A stretch of DNA of 64,000 nt from JBBDWR01 sp040902745 (GCA_040902745.1 JBBDWR010000013.1:1-64000), one strand, 5' to 3'; shown: positions 34,668 to 44,404, numbered from the stretch's first letter. Translations and numbers: made by a program. The notes: a model not told the origin generated them from the sequence alone.

Positions 34668-35900
34668 ATGAGCAACGGGCGACATCACCCGCGTATCCAG
34701 GCGGTTACGGAACAAGCCCGGGTCACGCCGATCGAGCTGTTCTTCGACCTGGTGTTCGTGTTCTCGCTGACCCAGGTCACCCAGTTCATGTCCGACGACC
34801 TCACGATGCGAGGGCTGGTTCGCGGATCGTTGCTGCTCGCCCTGCTCTGGTGGTGCTGGGTGGGCTACGCGTGGCTCGGCAACGTACTGCGTGCCGACGA
34901 AGGTGTCGGGCGTGTCGCGATGTTCGGAGCGATGGCTGCGATGTTGGTGTTGGCGCTGACGGTGCCCGAGGCATTCAACAGCCTTCCCGGCGGGCTCGAC
35001 GGTCCCGTGATCCTCGCGCTCGCCTACCTCGCGGTGCGCGTTCTGCACCTGGTGATCTTCTGGCTCGCGTCGGGATTCGATGCGGGATTGCGAAAGCAGT
35101 TGCTCAAGTTCGCACCCTCGGTGCTCGGAAGTACCGCCCTGCTGCTGGTGGCGTCCCAGCTGAGCGGCACCGCGCAGACGCTGACATGGGTCGCCGTCGT
35201 CGTGGTCGACTACGCTGGCACGATCCTCGCCGGCGCTTCCGGCTGGCGGTTGTACTCCGCCTCGCACTTCGCGGAGCGCCACGGTTTGATCGTGATCGTC
35301 GCTCTCGGTGAGTCGATCGTGGCGATCGGCCTCGGTGTCGCGGGGCTTCCGATCTCCTGGCCGATCATCGTGGCCTCCACGCTCGGGCTCACGGTCGCGG
35401 CATGCCTATGGTGGGCCTACTTCGACGTCTTCGCGATCGTGGCAGAGCGGGCGCTGCGCCGGGCGCAGGGTGAGGCGAGGGCGAGGCTGGCGCGCGATGC
35501 CTACAGCTACCTGCACCTGCCGATGATCGCGGGCATCATCCTGCTCGCGCTGGGATTGAAGAAGGTGCAGGAGTACGTGGGGGACGGCAGTCACCACGAA
35601 TTGTCCGATCCGCTCGAGCTGTTGCCTCTGGCCGCGATGTATGCGGGCGTCGCGGCCTACCTGTTCGCCCACACCGCGTTCCGCTACCGCATGTGGCACC
35701 ACGTGTGGTGGCGTCGCCTCTTGGTCGGCATGTTGTTGCTCGCGTTGATCCCGGCCGCTGCGCAGCTCCCGGCGCTCGCTGCGCTCGGGCTCCTCACGGC
35801 CGTGATGGTGGGATTGATCGCGTACGAGTCGGTGCACGAGGCCGAGTACCGCGAGCGTGTGCGGCACGAGGACGACCCCGCGACCGAATCGTCGGGCTGA
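34668..35900 (+). CDS. ltrA: low temperature requirement A-like membrane protein
   Basis: This 410-aa protein has about eleven membrane helices with the family opening TPIELFFDLVFVFSLTQVTQF and a central HFAERHGLIVIVALGESIVAIG. Members have been linked to growth in cold in Listeria, but the biochemical role is unknown. It stands alone, 55 bp after the exporter. Confidence 0.9.
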   Translation: MSNGRHHPRIQAVTEQARVTPIELFFDLVFVFSLTQVTQFMSDDLTMRGLVRGSLLLALLWWCWVGYAWLGNVLRADEGVGRVAMFGAMAAMLVLALTVPEAFNSLPGGLDGPVILALAYLAVRVLHLVIFWLASGFDAGLRKQLLKFAPSVLGSTALLLVASQLSGTAQTLTWVAVVVVDYAGTILAGASGWRLYSASHFAERHGLIVIVALGESIVAIGLGVAGLPISWPIIVASTLGLTVAACLWWAYFDVFAIVAERALRRAQGEARARLARDAYSYLHLPMIAGIILLALGLKKVQEYVGDGSHHELSDPLELLPLAAMYAGVAAYLFAHTAFRYRMWHHVWWRRLLVGMLLLALIPAAAQLPALAALGLLTAVMVGLIAYESVHEAEYRERVRHEDDPATESSG

Positions 35901-35915
35901 GTTCGAGCCGATCGC

Positions 35916-36524
35916 TCAGGAGCGCACGCGAGCGGCGTCCGCGGGGGACCAGTCGGCCGACGCCGCAAGCTCCGGGCGCAACATCCGGGCGCGGAACCGA
36001 TAGATCCCGTCCTTGCCCGGCCGATACTGAGCATCCGGGCGCGCGACATCGTCCAACCACATCCGCCACGAGCTCCCGGGGGCGCGCACCTGCACGTCGT
36101 AAGCGAATCCCTCCGGCGCCGGCTGACTCGCCCACGTCACCTTGAAGGCGCCCTTGACCGAACCCTGCGTCGGCCCGGCGCGCAGCGTGACGTTCACCCG
36201 ACCGTTCATGTTCTCGTGCTGGACGCAGATCACCGGATAACTGCCGGCTCCCGCGAACGTGAAAACGTAGCTGGGACCATCCGGTCCGACCGGTCCGGAA
36301 TCGAACAGTTCCATGCCTGATCCGTCTTTCGCGGAGTGCGTACGATCGGTGCCGTCGAAGTCCCAGCTCACCGTCCCGCCGAAATCGATCGAGACCGAGG
36401 ACGGGAAGAAGTACTCGGGCCCGGCCATCACGTGCTTCTCCTGTACCCCCCTCGCCGCCCCCGAAGCAGGGAGCGCGAGCAGGAAGATCATCAGGATCAC
36501 GGCCATGGTCGAACGAAGGCGCAT
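35916..36524 (-). CDS. secreted cupredoxin-domain protein
   Basis: This 202-aa protein has a signal peptide (MAVILMIFLLALPASGAA), then a plastocyanin-like domain (about 30-120) with copper ligands His in DRTHSAKD and Cys-His-Met in CVQHENM. About 80 residues follow that resemble a fibronectin-like domain. Expected role is extracytoplasmic copper or electron transfer. It is convergent with ltrA. Confidence 0.85.
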   Translation of the reverse strand: MRLRSTMAVILMIFLLALPASGAARGVQEKHVMAGPEYFFPSSVSIDFGGTVSWDFDGTDRTHSAKDGSGMELFDSGPVGPDGPSYVFTFAGAGSYPVICVQHENMNGRVNVTLRAGPTQGSVKGAFKVTWASQPAPEGFAYDVQVRAPGSSWRMWLDDVARPDAQYRPGKDGIYRFRARMLRPELAASADWSPADAARVRS

Positions 36525-36616
36525 GCCTGTCTATCGGCACACCGGGCCGGCTTCCTTCACCGCCCTCGCCGCTGGCAGTCCGCGCTCCGCGCGGGGGCGG
36601 CCAGCTCCGTGTTCGG

Positions 36617-36622
36617 TACCCT
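36617..36622 (+). promoter_or_regulatory. -10 element of tRNA-Arg
   Basis: TACCCT ends nine bases before the tRNA-Arg gene. Weak but well placed. Confidence 0.3.
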
Positions 36623-36631
36623 GGGCAGGCT

Positions 36632-36706
<75 letters not shown>

Positions 36707-36810
36707 CTGATGAGACGCGATATGGGTGCTCCTTCCAGGGAGGAGCTCGAGGCGGCGGATTGCTGGGAGGGAGCAGCCGACCGGGGGCCGATCTCCTGTC
36801 GTCGGTGGCT

Positions 36811-37002
36811 ATGAGCTTCAACCTGTTCGGCGACCTGGCCGCCGACATCCCGCTTGCCGATCGCGCGGTTCACACGTGGTGGCCCGACCTGCTCGTGGAT
36901 CGGTCGGCCTTCTCAACCATGACCGTGGAAGAGCTCCTCGACGGCGGCGCCCTGCCGTCACCGACGGTTGCAGCCCTGAAGGCCCGCTACTTGCGCGGCT
37001 GA
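36811..37002 (+). CDS. hypothetical small protein downstream of tRNA-Arg
   Basis: A 63-aa open frame starts at ATG 36811 with reasonable amino-acid make-up (two Trp, an amphipathic last helix). The ribosome site is weak. It could be a short real gene or the end of a lost one; I do not recognise it. Confidence 0.35.
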   Translation: MSFNLFGDLAADIPLADRAVHTWWPDLLVDRSAFSTMTVEELLDGGALPSPTVAALKARYLRG

Positions 37003-37069
37003 CGACCGGACCCGACAGTCGCGATCGTGCGGGCTCGCGATCGGGATAGGATCGTCCTGAGGGGGTCGC

Positions 37070-37480
37070 ATGGCAGACGACCGGAACCAGTCGATCATCG
37101 ATGAGTTCCGCGCCAACAGCGGCAAGGTGGGCGGTCAGTTCGAGGGTGCTCCACTGCTGCTGCTTCACACCTCGGGCGCGAAGACGGGGCAGAGTCGCGT
37201 CAATCCGGTCATGTACCAGGCGGACGATAACCGCCTCGCCGTCTTTGCCTCCAAAGGCGGTGCGCCGACCAACCCGGACTGGTACCACAACCTGCTGGCC
37301 CACCCTCGCGCCCGCGTCGAGGTCGGTGACGACGCGTTCGACGTCGTTGCGCGTGTCGCGGAGGGCAAGGAACGCGAGCGGATCTGGGAGCTGCAGAAGG
37401 AACGGTACCCAGGGTTCGCCGGGTACGAGAAGAATACGGATCGGCAGATCCCGGTTGTGATCTTGGAGCGTGCTGGCTAG
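37070..37480 (+). CDS. deazaflavin (F420)-dependent nitroreductase family protein
   Basis: This 136-aa protein is of the Ddn/DUF385 fold: LLLLHTSGAKTGQSRVNPVMY, then GGAPTNPDWYHNLLAHPRARVEV, then an ERIWELQKERYPGFAGYE block. Known members reduce nitro-drugs or quinones with F420H2. GAGGGGG precedes ATG 37070. It suggests the host makes F420. Confidence 0.93.
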   Translation: MADDRNQSIIDEFRANSGKVGGQFEGAPLLLLHTSGAKTGQSRVNPVMYQADDNRLAVFASKGGAPTNPDWYHNLLAHPRARVEVGDDAFDVVARVAEGKERERIWELQKERYPGFAGYEKNTDRQIPVVILERAG

Positions 37481-37657
37481 CTGGGGATCCGCCCGGCCTG
37501 TTGCCAGAGTTCGGGCTCTAGTGGGGGTAGGGCGGAAGTACGGGTCGGTCTTGTGGTCGGAGGGCGTCGTTCTGCCGATGTATAACCGCGCGGCTGGGTG
37601 CAGACTCGGGTTCCGGTTCCCTGGCGGTAGGGCGCCGGTTCGAAAGAGGTGGTTCGC

Positions 37658-38020
37658 ATGCTTCGTCGCGTCGCTGTGGCGGGGATCCTGTCCCTGGTCG
37701 TGCTCGTGCCCACCGGGGCGTCGGCAGCGCCCGGTAACGGGGCCCAGCAGTATTCGTTCCCGCTCGACTGCGCTGGAACGACCCTCACCTTCACGGTTTC
37801 TCCGGGGAACTGGGCGGCGGCCTACATCCGGGAGACGGGGCAACACTTCATCCCACGGGAGTTTCGGACCCAGATCATCGGGGACGACGGAACCGTGCTC
37901 ATGGACGAGGTGGAGCGCAAGGCAACGGCGAACAGGGCGGGTCTGGTGACCTGCGGGGTGGTCGAACCGGTCGAGGGAGGCACTCTCGTGTTCACCGTCC
38001 GCGGACTCCTGCGTCCGTAG
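37658..38020 (+). CDS. small secreted protein of unknown function
   Basis: This 120-aa protein has a signal peptide (VAVAGILSLVVLVPTGASA) and a mature beta-rich domain with two cysteines (PLDCAGT, VTCGVVE) that may form a disulfide. AGAGGTGG precedes ATG 37658. I do not recognise the family. The 177-bp gap before it holds no other gene. Confidence 0.7.
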   Translation: MLRRVAVAGILSLVVLVPTGASAAPGNGAQQYSFPLDCAGTTLTFTVSPGNWAAAYIRETGQHFIPREFRTQIIGDDGTVLMDEVERKATANRAGLVTCGVVEPVEGGTLVFTVRGLLRP

Positions 38021-38091
38021 CCTGGCTGCCTCAAGGCGGATGCGCGCACGCCGAGACTCTTCCCGAGGGGCGAAACCGCCCTGGGAGAGCG

Positions 38092-39405
38092 ATGCCGAAC
38101 AACATCACGCGTCACGCCCGGATCACCGCGATCGCGTTCTCGCTGTCTGCGGTCACTCCGCTCCTCGCTGCCTGCAGCTCGTCTCCGAACGCCGACGGTT
38201 TGGACGAGCGCGGTAATCGCTCGCCCTCCGCCGTTCCCGCTACGCCCACCGTCGATCCCGCTGCCGGGTCGAGACTCTCGATCGGCGATCACCCCTACAC
38301 GTTGCGTCTGACTCGCTCGACGCGGCTCGGCGAGGGCGTCTACTTCCACGAGCTCGTCGAGCCCAGCGGTCCGAACCAGATCCGTCTGATCGAGCTCGAC
38401 ACCGAGACCGCCGATCTCGACCTGGTCCCCGCGGGCTCCAACTACCCGCAGCTCGCATCCGTCGGGACGATGGTGCAACGCGCCGACGCGCTCGCGGGGG
38501 TCAACGGCGAGTTTTACACGCTGCCCGGGCGACCCGAGTTCCTGTCGATGGCGGACGGCGAGCTGTGGCAGACCGGGCTGCACAAGGCGAACACGGTCGC
38601 GGTGACGAACGGAGACGATTCGGTCGATGTCCGATCGGTGAACGTACGCATCACCGCGTCGCCGATCGCCGGTGACCGCGCCCTCACGATCCGGAACTGG
38701 AACACCTACCCCCCCGCAGGCAGATCGATCTCCGCGTACACGTCCCGCGGTGGCTCCGTTGCTGTTCCTCCCTCGTCGGCGTGCGCGGTGCGGCTCGCGC
38801 ATCCGTCGGCACCTCGCTGGATCCGGGGACAGCGCGGCATCGAGCGCGTGTACACGGTCGCCCAGACAGGGTGCGGCGGTGTCCGGCGGCCGGCTGGAAC
38901 CGAGGTCGTGTTGGCGGCAGACGGCTCCGCACGATCGGAGCTCGCCGGCATCCGCCGAGGTCAACGTATCCGGATCGAGGTGGCCACGGATGTCCCCGGC
39001 ATGCTCGACCTCGCGGGTGGGCAGCCGGTCCTGGTCAAGGACGGCAAGAACGTGGCCGGGGGCCGTTGCACCACCTCCTTCTGCACGAAGCAGCCGCGCA
39101 CGGGGCTCGGCATGCGCTCGGACGGCCTCGCGCTCGTGATGACCGTGGACGGACTGCAGGAGCACTGGTCGGTGGGGATGACACCCTCCGACTGGGCCGA
39201 TCTGTTCGTCCAGGTCGGCGCCGCCGATGCGATCAACCTCGATGGAGGAGCGTCGACCCAGATGGTCGTGAAGGGCCTCGGGCTCGTCGACCGTCCCTCG
39301 ACCCCGAACGGAAAACAGCGCCACGTCGGGACGGCGCTCGTCGTACTGCCCGGTGAGGACGCGGGTGTTCCGCCGACCCTGCGCTCGGAGCCCGGGCCGC
39401 CGTAG
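38092..39405 (+). CDS. phosphodiester glycosidase family lipoprotein
   Basis: This 437-aa exported protein has a lipobox LLAAC at about residue 28, so it is probably membrane anchored. The C-terminal half has the NAGPA-like domain: ALAGVNGEFY, RTGLGMRSDG, and AINLDGGASTQMVVKG. Relatives cleave GlcNAc-1-phosphodiesters in lysosomes or wall polymers in bacteria. Expected outside the membrane. Confidence 0.85.
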   Translation: MPNNITRHARITAIAFSLSAVTPLLAACSSSPNADGLDERGNRSPSAVPATPTVDPAAGSRLSIGDHPYTLRLTRSTRLGEGVYFHELVEPSGPNQIRLIELDTETADLDLVPAGSNYPQLASVGTMVQRADALAGVNGEFYTLPGRPEFLSMADGELWQTGLHKANTVAVTNGDDSVDVRSVNVRITASPIAGDRALTIRNWNTYPPAGRSISAYTSRGGSVAVPPSSACAVRLAHPSAPRWIRGQRGIERVYTVAQTGCGGVRRPAGTEVVLAADGSARSELAGIRRGQRIRIEVATDVPGMLDLAGGQPVLVKDGKNVAGGRCTTSFCTKQPRTGLGMRSDGLALVMTVDGLQEHWSVGMTPSDWADLFVQVGAADAINLDGGASTQMVVKGLGLVDRPSTPNGKQRHVGTALVVLPGEDAGVPPTLRSEPGPP

Positions 39406-39414
39406 ACTGACGCC

Positions 39415-40386
39415 ATGGAGTACACCCACCTCGGGCGGTTCGGCGTGAAGGTCTCCCGGTTGTGTTTGGGGACGATGAACTTCGGTCCCCACGCCAGCGA
39501 GGAGGACTCCCACGCGATCATGGATCAGGCCCTGGGTTATGGACTGAACTTCTTCGATACGGCCAACGTCTATGGACGTCACCTGGGCGCCGGCGCGACC
39601 GAGGAGATCATCGGTCGCTGGTTCGCCAAGGGCAGCGCCCGTCGCGACAAGGTGGTCTTGGCGACCAAGGTCTACGGGCAGATGGGTGACTGGCCGAACG
39701 AGGGTCGTCTGTCGGCGCTGCACATCAAGCGTGCGTGTGAGGACTCCCTCCGACGGCTCCAGACCGACCGGATCGACCTGTATCAGATGCACCACATCGA
39801 TCGCGAGGCCTGGTGGGACGAGATCTGGCAGGCGATGGAGCAGCTCGTCCAAGAGGGCAAGGTGATCTACGTCGGCAGTTCGAACTTCGCCGGCTGGCAC
39901 ATGGCCCGCGCGAACGAGATCGCGCGCCATCGGCACTTCCTCGGCCTCGTTTCCGAACAGAGCCTCTACAACCTGACCGCCCGCCACGTCGAGCTCGAGG
40001 TGTTGCCGGCGGCCAAGGAGTACGGCATGGGGTTCATCGCGTGGAGTCCACTCTCCGGTGGGTTGCTGGCCGGTGCGCTCGGCAAGGTCGCGGAGGGACG
40101 CCGCAACGATGAGTACATGCGCGGAGAGATCGAGCAGCATCGGTCCAAACTCGAGCGCTACGAGAAGCTGTGCGCCGAGCTGGGGGAACGTCCGTCCGAC
40201 GTGGCGCTCGCGTGGTTGCTGTCCAACCCGGTCGTCACCGCGCCGATCATCGGGCCTCGAACGATCGAGCAGCTGCATGGAGCGATGCGCGCCCTCAAGA
40301 TCGAACTCACGCCCGAGACGATGAACGAGCTCGACGAGATCTTCCCGGGACCGGGAGACAACGCCCCCGAGGCCTACGCCTGGTAA
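39415..40386 (+). CDS. aldo/keto reductase
   Basis: This 323-aa (beta/alpha)8 NADPH oxidoreductase has the tetrad Asp (FFDTANVYG), Tyr55-region, Lys (VVLATKVYG) and His (YQMHHID). IIGPRTIEQL binds the cofactor phosphate. ATG 39415 lies nine bases after the lipoprotein gene stop. The substrate is unknown. Confidence 0.93.
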   Translation: MEYTHLGRFGVKVSRLCLGTMNFGPHASEEDSHAIMDQALGYGLNFFDTANVYGRHLGAGATEEIIGRWFAKGSARRDKVVLATKVYGQMGDWPNEGRLSALHIKRACEDSLRRLQTDRIDLYQMHHIDREAWWDEIWQAMEQLVQEGKVIYVGSSNFAGWHMARANEIARHRHFLGLVSEQSLYNLTARHVELEVLPAAKEYGMGFIAWSPLSGGLLAGALGKVAEGRRNDEYMRGEIEQHRSKLERYEKLCAELGERPSDVALAWLLSNPVVTAPIIGPRTIEQLHGAMRALKIELTPETMNELDEIFPGPGDNAPEAYAW

Positions 40387-40404
40387 CTGGTCCGCAGGGT
40401 CGTC

Positions 40405-41139
40405 TCAGCCGCGGGCGCCGAGGGCACGCTCGATCTTCCGGGCGGCGTTCGTGACATCGCGCGCGTACCGGGTGCCGGGATTGCGGGTCGTGCGCTCCAG
40501 AGGTCCCGAGACAGAGACGACGGCCACGGGCGTGTCCCCGGCCAGGACGGGAGCGCTAACCGAGGCCACACCCGGTTCCCGCTCGCCGACGCTATCGGCC
40601 CATCCTCGTTGGAGCACGCCCGGCAAGCTGGCGATCAGGGCGCGGCGCTCGCGGGTCGGGAGTTCGGTAACGAGGCGGTCGAGTTCGTCTGAGCGCAGGT
40701 AGGAGAGCAACACCTTGCCTGCCGATCCCCGAACCAACGGGAGCGAAGCGCCGACCTGGACGATGGTGCGGAGTTCCTTCGCCGACTCGACCACGTCGAC
40801 ACACACCCGACGGTCGTCGGCGCGAACGTACAACTGTGCGCTCTCGCCGGTCGTGCGCACGAGGTCCGCGAGCACCGGCTGAGCCGCCTCGCGCACGGGG
40901 AGTTGCTCGGCCGAGGCGGCGCCGAGCGACAGCAGGCGAAGGCCGAGGCGCCACCGCGCGGGGGACTCCAACGCGAGAAGGCCGGCCCGCTCCAGCGCCG
41001 TGGCCACGCGATACGCCGTGGTGCGGGGCAGCCCGGTCGCGTCCGTCAGGTCGTCGAGCGACCGCGCGCCGTCCCGGACGGCCTCGAGCACCGTCACGGA
41101 ACGGTCGAGAACCCCGATGCCCGACCCTGTTACACTCAT
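40405..41139 (-). CDS. IclR family regulator divergent from leuCD (NdgR/LtbR-like)
   Basis: This 244-aa protein has a winged HTH (SLDDLTDATGLPRTTAYRVATALERAG) and an IclR effector domain. Relatives in Streptomyces (NdgR) and Corynebacterium (LtbR) sit in the same place and control leucine genes. ATG 41139 is chosen over ATG 41154 because the latter lies inside a good -10 hexamer. The operator at 41159-41173 should mediate autoregulation and leuCD control. Confidence 0.92.
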   Translation of the reverse strand: MSVTGSGIGVLDRSVTVLEAVRDGARSLDDLTDATGLPRTTAYRVATALERAGLLALESPARWRLGLRLLSLGAASAEQLPVREAAQPVLADLVRTTGESAQLYVRADDRRVCVDVVESAKELRTIVQVGASLPLVRGSAGKVLLSYLRSDELDRLVTELPTRERRALIASLPGVLQRGWADSVGEREPGVASVSAPVLAGDTPVAVVSVSGPLERTTRNPGTRYARDVTNAARKIERALGARG

Positions 41140-41149
41140 TCCGTTCAGT

Positions 41150-41179
41150 AGCATACCGTTCCACAGTGTGGAATGTCAC
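41150..41179 (-). promoter_or_regulatory. promoter of the IclR gene
   Basis: On the minus strand there is GTGACA (41179-41174), an 18-bp spacer, and TATGCT (41155-41150). The transcript would start about four bases before ATG 41139, so it is nearly leaderless. The spacer is filled by the palindrome at 41159-41173. Confidence 0.5.
41159..41173. promoter_or_regulatory. IclR operator between the regulator gene and leuC
   Basis: TTCCACAGTGTGGAA is a perfect palindrome with 7-bp arms in the divergent gap. Position and symmetry fit an IclR-family site that controls both genes. Confidence 0.7.
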
Positions 41180-41217
41180 CGGTAGCGCCGGGCGAGCACC
41201 GGAAGGAGGATCGAAAG

Positions 41218-42618
41218 ATGGGCCAGACGCTCTCGGAGAAGGTGTGGGAACGCCACGTCGTGCGTCGCGCCGATGGCGAGCCCGATCTGTTGTACGTCGA
41301 TCTGCACCTGGTGCACGAGGTCACCAGCCCGCAGGCCTTCGATGGGCTGCGCGTGCACGGACGACCCGTTCGCCGTCCCGATCTGACCGTCGCGACGATG
41401 GACCACAACGTCCCCACCACGGACGGACCGGTCGTGGATCTGATCTCCGCGAAGCAGATGGACGCGATGGCTAGTAACGCAGAGGAGTTCGGGATCACGC
41501 TGTTTCCGATGGGGTCGGCCGGTCAAGGCATCGTGCACGTGATCGGACCGCAGATGGGACTGACCCAGCCGGGCACGGTGATCGTGTGCGGCGACTCGCA
41601 CACCTCCACACACGGTGCGTTCGGCGCGCTCGCGTTCGGGATCGGGACCTCCGAGGTCGAGCACGTCCTCGCGACGCAGACGTTGCCGCAGTCGACTCCC
41701 GACACGATGGCGATCACGGTCGACGGCGAGCTTCCCGACGGGGTGACCGCCAAGGACGTGATCCTCGCGATCATCAACCGGATCGGCACCGGCGGGGGGG
41801 TCGGTCATGTTGTGGAGTACCGCGGTTCGGCGATCCGCTCGCTGTCGATGGAGGGGCGCATGACGATCTGCAACATGTCGATCGAGGGCGGAGCCCGCGC
41901 CGGCATGGTGGCGCCCGACGACACCACGTTCGCCTACGTGCAGGGGCGGCCCCATGCCCCGAAAGGCTCGGACTGGGAGCGTGCTCTCGACGACTGGCGG
42001 TCGCTGGTCACCGACGACGATGCAGCGTTCGATCGCGAGGTGTCGATCGATGCGACGAGCCTGAAGCCGTACGTCAGTTGGGGAACCAATCCAGCGCAGA
42101 CGACCACGATCGACGGGGTGGTTCCCGACCCCGAGGCCGAGAGCGACCCGCAGAAGCGAGAGGCGCTCGAGCGATCGCTCGCCTACATGGACCTGCGTCC
42201 CGGCACGCCGATCCGCGAGATCCGGCCCGACACGATCTTCATCGGTTCGTGTACCAACAGCCGCATGGAGGACCTGCGGGCCGCCGCACAGATCGTCGAA
42301 GGCCGCCGGATCCAGGCCGACCTGCGGGCGCTCGTGGTGCCGGGATCCGCACTCGTGAAGCAGCAAGCGGAGAAGGAAGGACTCGATCGCGTCTTCACGG
42401 CTGCGGGGTTCGAGTGGCGCGGTGCCGGCTGCTCGATGTGTCTGGGCATGAATCCCGACATCTTGTCGCCGGGCGACCGCAGCGCGTCCACCTCCAACCG
42501 CAACTTCGAAGGGCGCCAGGGTAAGGGGGGTCGCACGCACCTGGTCAGCCCGCAGGTCGCAGCCGCCACGGCCGTGTTGGGCAGGTTCGGCACCCCGGAC
42601 GAGCTGCCGCCCGTCTAG
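41218..42618 (+). CDS. leuC: 3-isopropylmalate dehydratase large subunit
   Basis: This 466-aa aconitase-family protein isomerises isopropylmalate in leucine synthesis, with LeuD. The 4Fe-4S cysteines are in IGSCTNSR and GCSMCLGMNPD; VCGDSHTSTHGAFG binds substrate. AAGGAGGAT lies before ATG 41218. leuD follows 36 bp later. Confidence 0.97.
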   Translation: MGQTLSEKVWERHVVRRADGEPDLLYVDLHLVHEVTSPQAFDGLRVHGRPVRRPDLTVATMDHNVPTTDGPVVDLISAKQMDAMASNAEEFGITLFPMGSAGQGIVHVIGPQMGLTQPGTVIVCGDSHTSTHGAFGALAFGIGTSEVEHVLATQTLPQSTPDTMAITVDGELPDGVTAKDVILAIINRIGTGGGVGHVVEYRGSAIRSLSMEGRMTICNMSIEGGARAGMVAPDDTTFAYVQGRPHAPKGSDWERALDDWRSLVTDDDAAFDREVSIDATSLKPYVSWGTNPAQTTTIDGVVPDPEAESDPQKREALERSLAYMDLRPGTPIREIRPDTIFIGSCTNSRMEDLRAAAQIVEGRRIQADLRALVVPGSALVKQQAEKEGLDRVFTAAGFEWRGAGCSMCLGMNPDILSPGDRSASTSNRNFEGRQGKGGRTHLVSPQVAAATAVLGRFGTPDELPPV

Positions 42619-42654
42619 CAGGCCCGTTTCTTAGCAGGAAGGAGCATCGAGCAG

Positions 42655-43245
42655 ATGGAACCGTTCACCGTACACACCGGGCGCGCGCTCCCGCTGGATC
42701 GGGCAGACGTCGACACCGATCAGATCATCCCCGCGCAGTACCTCAAACGCGTCGAGCGAACGGGGTACGGGCAGTTCCTGTTCGACGAATGGCGCAAGGA
42801 CCCGGATTTCGTGCTGAACGACCAGCGCTACGCCGGCGCGTCGATATTGATCGCCGGTCCCAACTTCGGGGGCGGATCCAGCCGTGAGCACGCGGTCTGG
42901 GCGATCGAGGACGCAGGGTTCCGTGCGGTGATCGCTCCGAGCTTCGCGGACATCTTCCGCAACAACTGCACGAAGATCGGCGTGCTTCCCGTGGAGCTGG
43001 AATTCGAGGCCGTGCGCGCGCTCATGGATGCCGTGCTCGACGACGCTTCGACCGAGATCACGATCGACCTGCACGAGCGCCGCGTGACGGCGCCGGGAGC
43101 CCAGGAGTCCTTCGAGATCGACGACTACACACGTTGGCGCATGACCGAAGGCCTGGACGACATCGGACTCACATTGCGAAACGTCGGAGCGGTCGACACG
43201 TTCGAGGCCTCGCGTCCGTCCTGGCTCCCCCGAGCGACGGCCTGA
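42655..43245 (+). CDS. leuD: 3-isopropylmalate dehydratase small subunit
   Basis: This 196-aa swivel-domain partner of LeuC has LDRADVDTDQIIPAQYLK, GPNFGGGSSREHAVWAI and FADIFRNNCTKIGVLPV. AGGAAGGAG lies before ATG 42655. Forms the heterodimer with LeuC. Confidence 0.97.
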   Translation: MEPFTVHTGRALPLDRADVDTDQIIPAQYLKRVERTGYGQFLFDEWRKDPDFVLNDQRYAGASILIAGPNFGGGSSREHAVWAIEDAGFRAVIAPSFADIFRNNCTKIGVLPVELEFEAVRALMDAVLDDASTEITIDLHERRVTAPGAQESFEIDDYTRWRMTEGLDDIGLTLRNVGAVDTFEASRPSWLPRATA

Positions 43246-43258
43246 GCGGGGCCTCGCC

Positions 43259-44296
43259 CTAGGGCTTGGCTCCGTTCGGGAGCGGCGGGCGAACCCGATC
43301 GACGCGGGATCCGGTCCGGGCTGCGGGTGCTGCGACGCGAGTAGGGGCGATCTCCTGGATCGAGAAGATGTCGCCCTGCGCCTGCTGCGTGCACCCCACG
43401 CGGCCGAAGAAGATCGTGGACGGGGAGCCGGGGACAACGGTGAGATCGGTGACGTCTTTGCCGTCGGGCAGTTCGGTGACCAGGTCTCGTCCGCCGGATC
43501 CGTAGGCGTACGAGACGAGATTCACGTTCTCGCCGCAGCCGTTGCCCCCGCGAGCGAGGTACACGGCTCCGTTGACGTCGGGAACGCCGTGATACTGATT
43601 GCGCGCCGTCTCGTTCGAGACCCGCGTCGATGTGTCGCTCGAGATCTCGTAGATCCAGACCTGACACGTCGTCGTGCACTTCGTCCACGTGGCGTAGTCG
43701 CCGACCACCTGTCCCGGCCAGATGCATTTGCAGCGGTTCTTGGCGCTGTCGAGAACGATCTTGTCCACGATCGAACCGTCCTGCTCCGTGGCGAGGATCA
43801 CCTTCCACGGAGCATCGGGCGTGTTGAATCGGTTCTGCCCGTAGAGATAGGTCTCGCCGTCGAACGAGGGTCGCCATTGCCAGTCGTTATCGTTCAGGCC
43901 CGGGGGAACGGCGACGTTCCTCTCCTGCGAGTAGTCGTATAGCCGCAGGTCGGACTGTCCACGTTTCACCTGCTGCCAGAGCAGACGATCGCCTTCGATC
44001 CCGCCCGTGTAGCCGCGCGTGTTGGATGGATTCACCCGGATCGGCCCAATGCCCTTTAGGGAGGTGTTCTGCAGGAACGCGTTGAAGGCGTTGGGCTTGG
44101 CTTGGGAGTTCTTGGTCCAGGCGAAGAACTGGTTCAACCCATCGGTTCCCGACGCCGGGAAGTCTTCCCACACGTCAGGGTTGTTCCGCACGGGCGTCTG
44201 GATCGCGCTCCCGGCGACGGCCGCGGGTGCGATCAGCGCGACGGACACGGCGGTCACGGAGAGTACGAGCGCGAGCGACGCGTGGGTACGAGTCAT
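43259..44296 (-). CDS. secreted beta-propeller protein
   Basis: This 345-aa protein has a signal peptide (LALVLSVTAVSVALIAPAAVAG) and a mature part built of repeats with Asp/Trp and Y-L-Y turns (GDRLLWQQ, GETYLYGQ, GDYATWTK), like TolB or WD40-like propellers. Several Cys (RCKC, KCTTTC) may form disulfides. No enzyme motif is visible. Exported; role unknown. Confidence 0.75.
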   Translation of the reverse strand: MTRTHASLALVLSVTAVSVALIAPAAVAGSAIQTPVRNNPDVWEDFPASGTDGLNQFFAWTKNSQAKPNAFNAFLQNTSLKGIGPIRVNPSNTRGYTGGIEGDRLLWQQVKRGQSDLRLYDYSQERNVAVPPGLNDNDWQWRPSFDGETYLYGQNRFNTPDAPWKVILATEQDGSIVDKIVLDSAKNRCKCIWPGQVVGDYATWTKCTTTCQVWIYEISSDTSTRVSNETARNQYHGVPDVNGAVYLARGGNGCGENVNLVSYAYGSGGRDLVTELPDGKDVTDLTVVPGSPSTIFFGRVGCTQQAQGDIFSIQEIAPTRVAAPAARTGSRVDRVRPPLPNGAKP

Positions 44297-44404
44297 CGGA
44301 CCTCCGGGGGCAGGTTGAGGGACGGACTCCGATGATGTCGCGCTGTAGTCGGCACGGCAACCACCCGTTGCAGGGGGCCTGCTTGCTGACCGCGTGCTGG
44401 CCGA

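Noticed and set aside
37822..40278. 818-residue minus-strand open frame opposite the lipoprotein and aldo/keto reductase genes
   Set aside because: High GC leaves the reverse strand open; both plus-strand genes have clear motifs and the minus frame has none.
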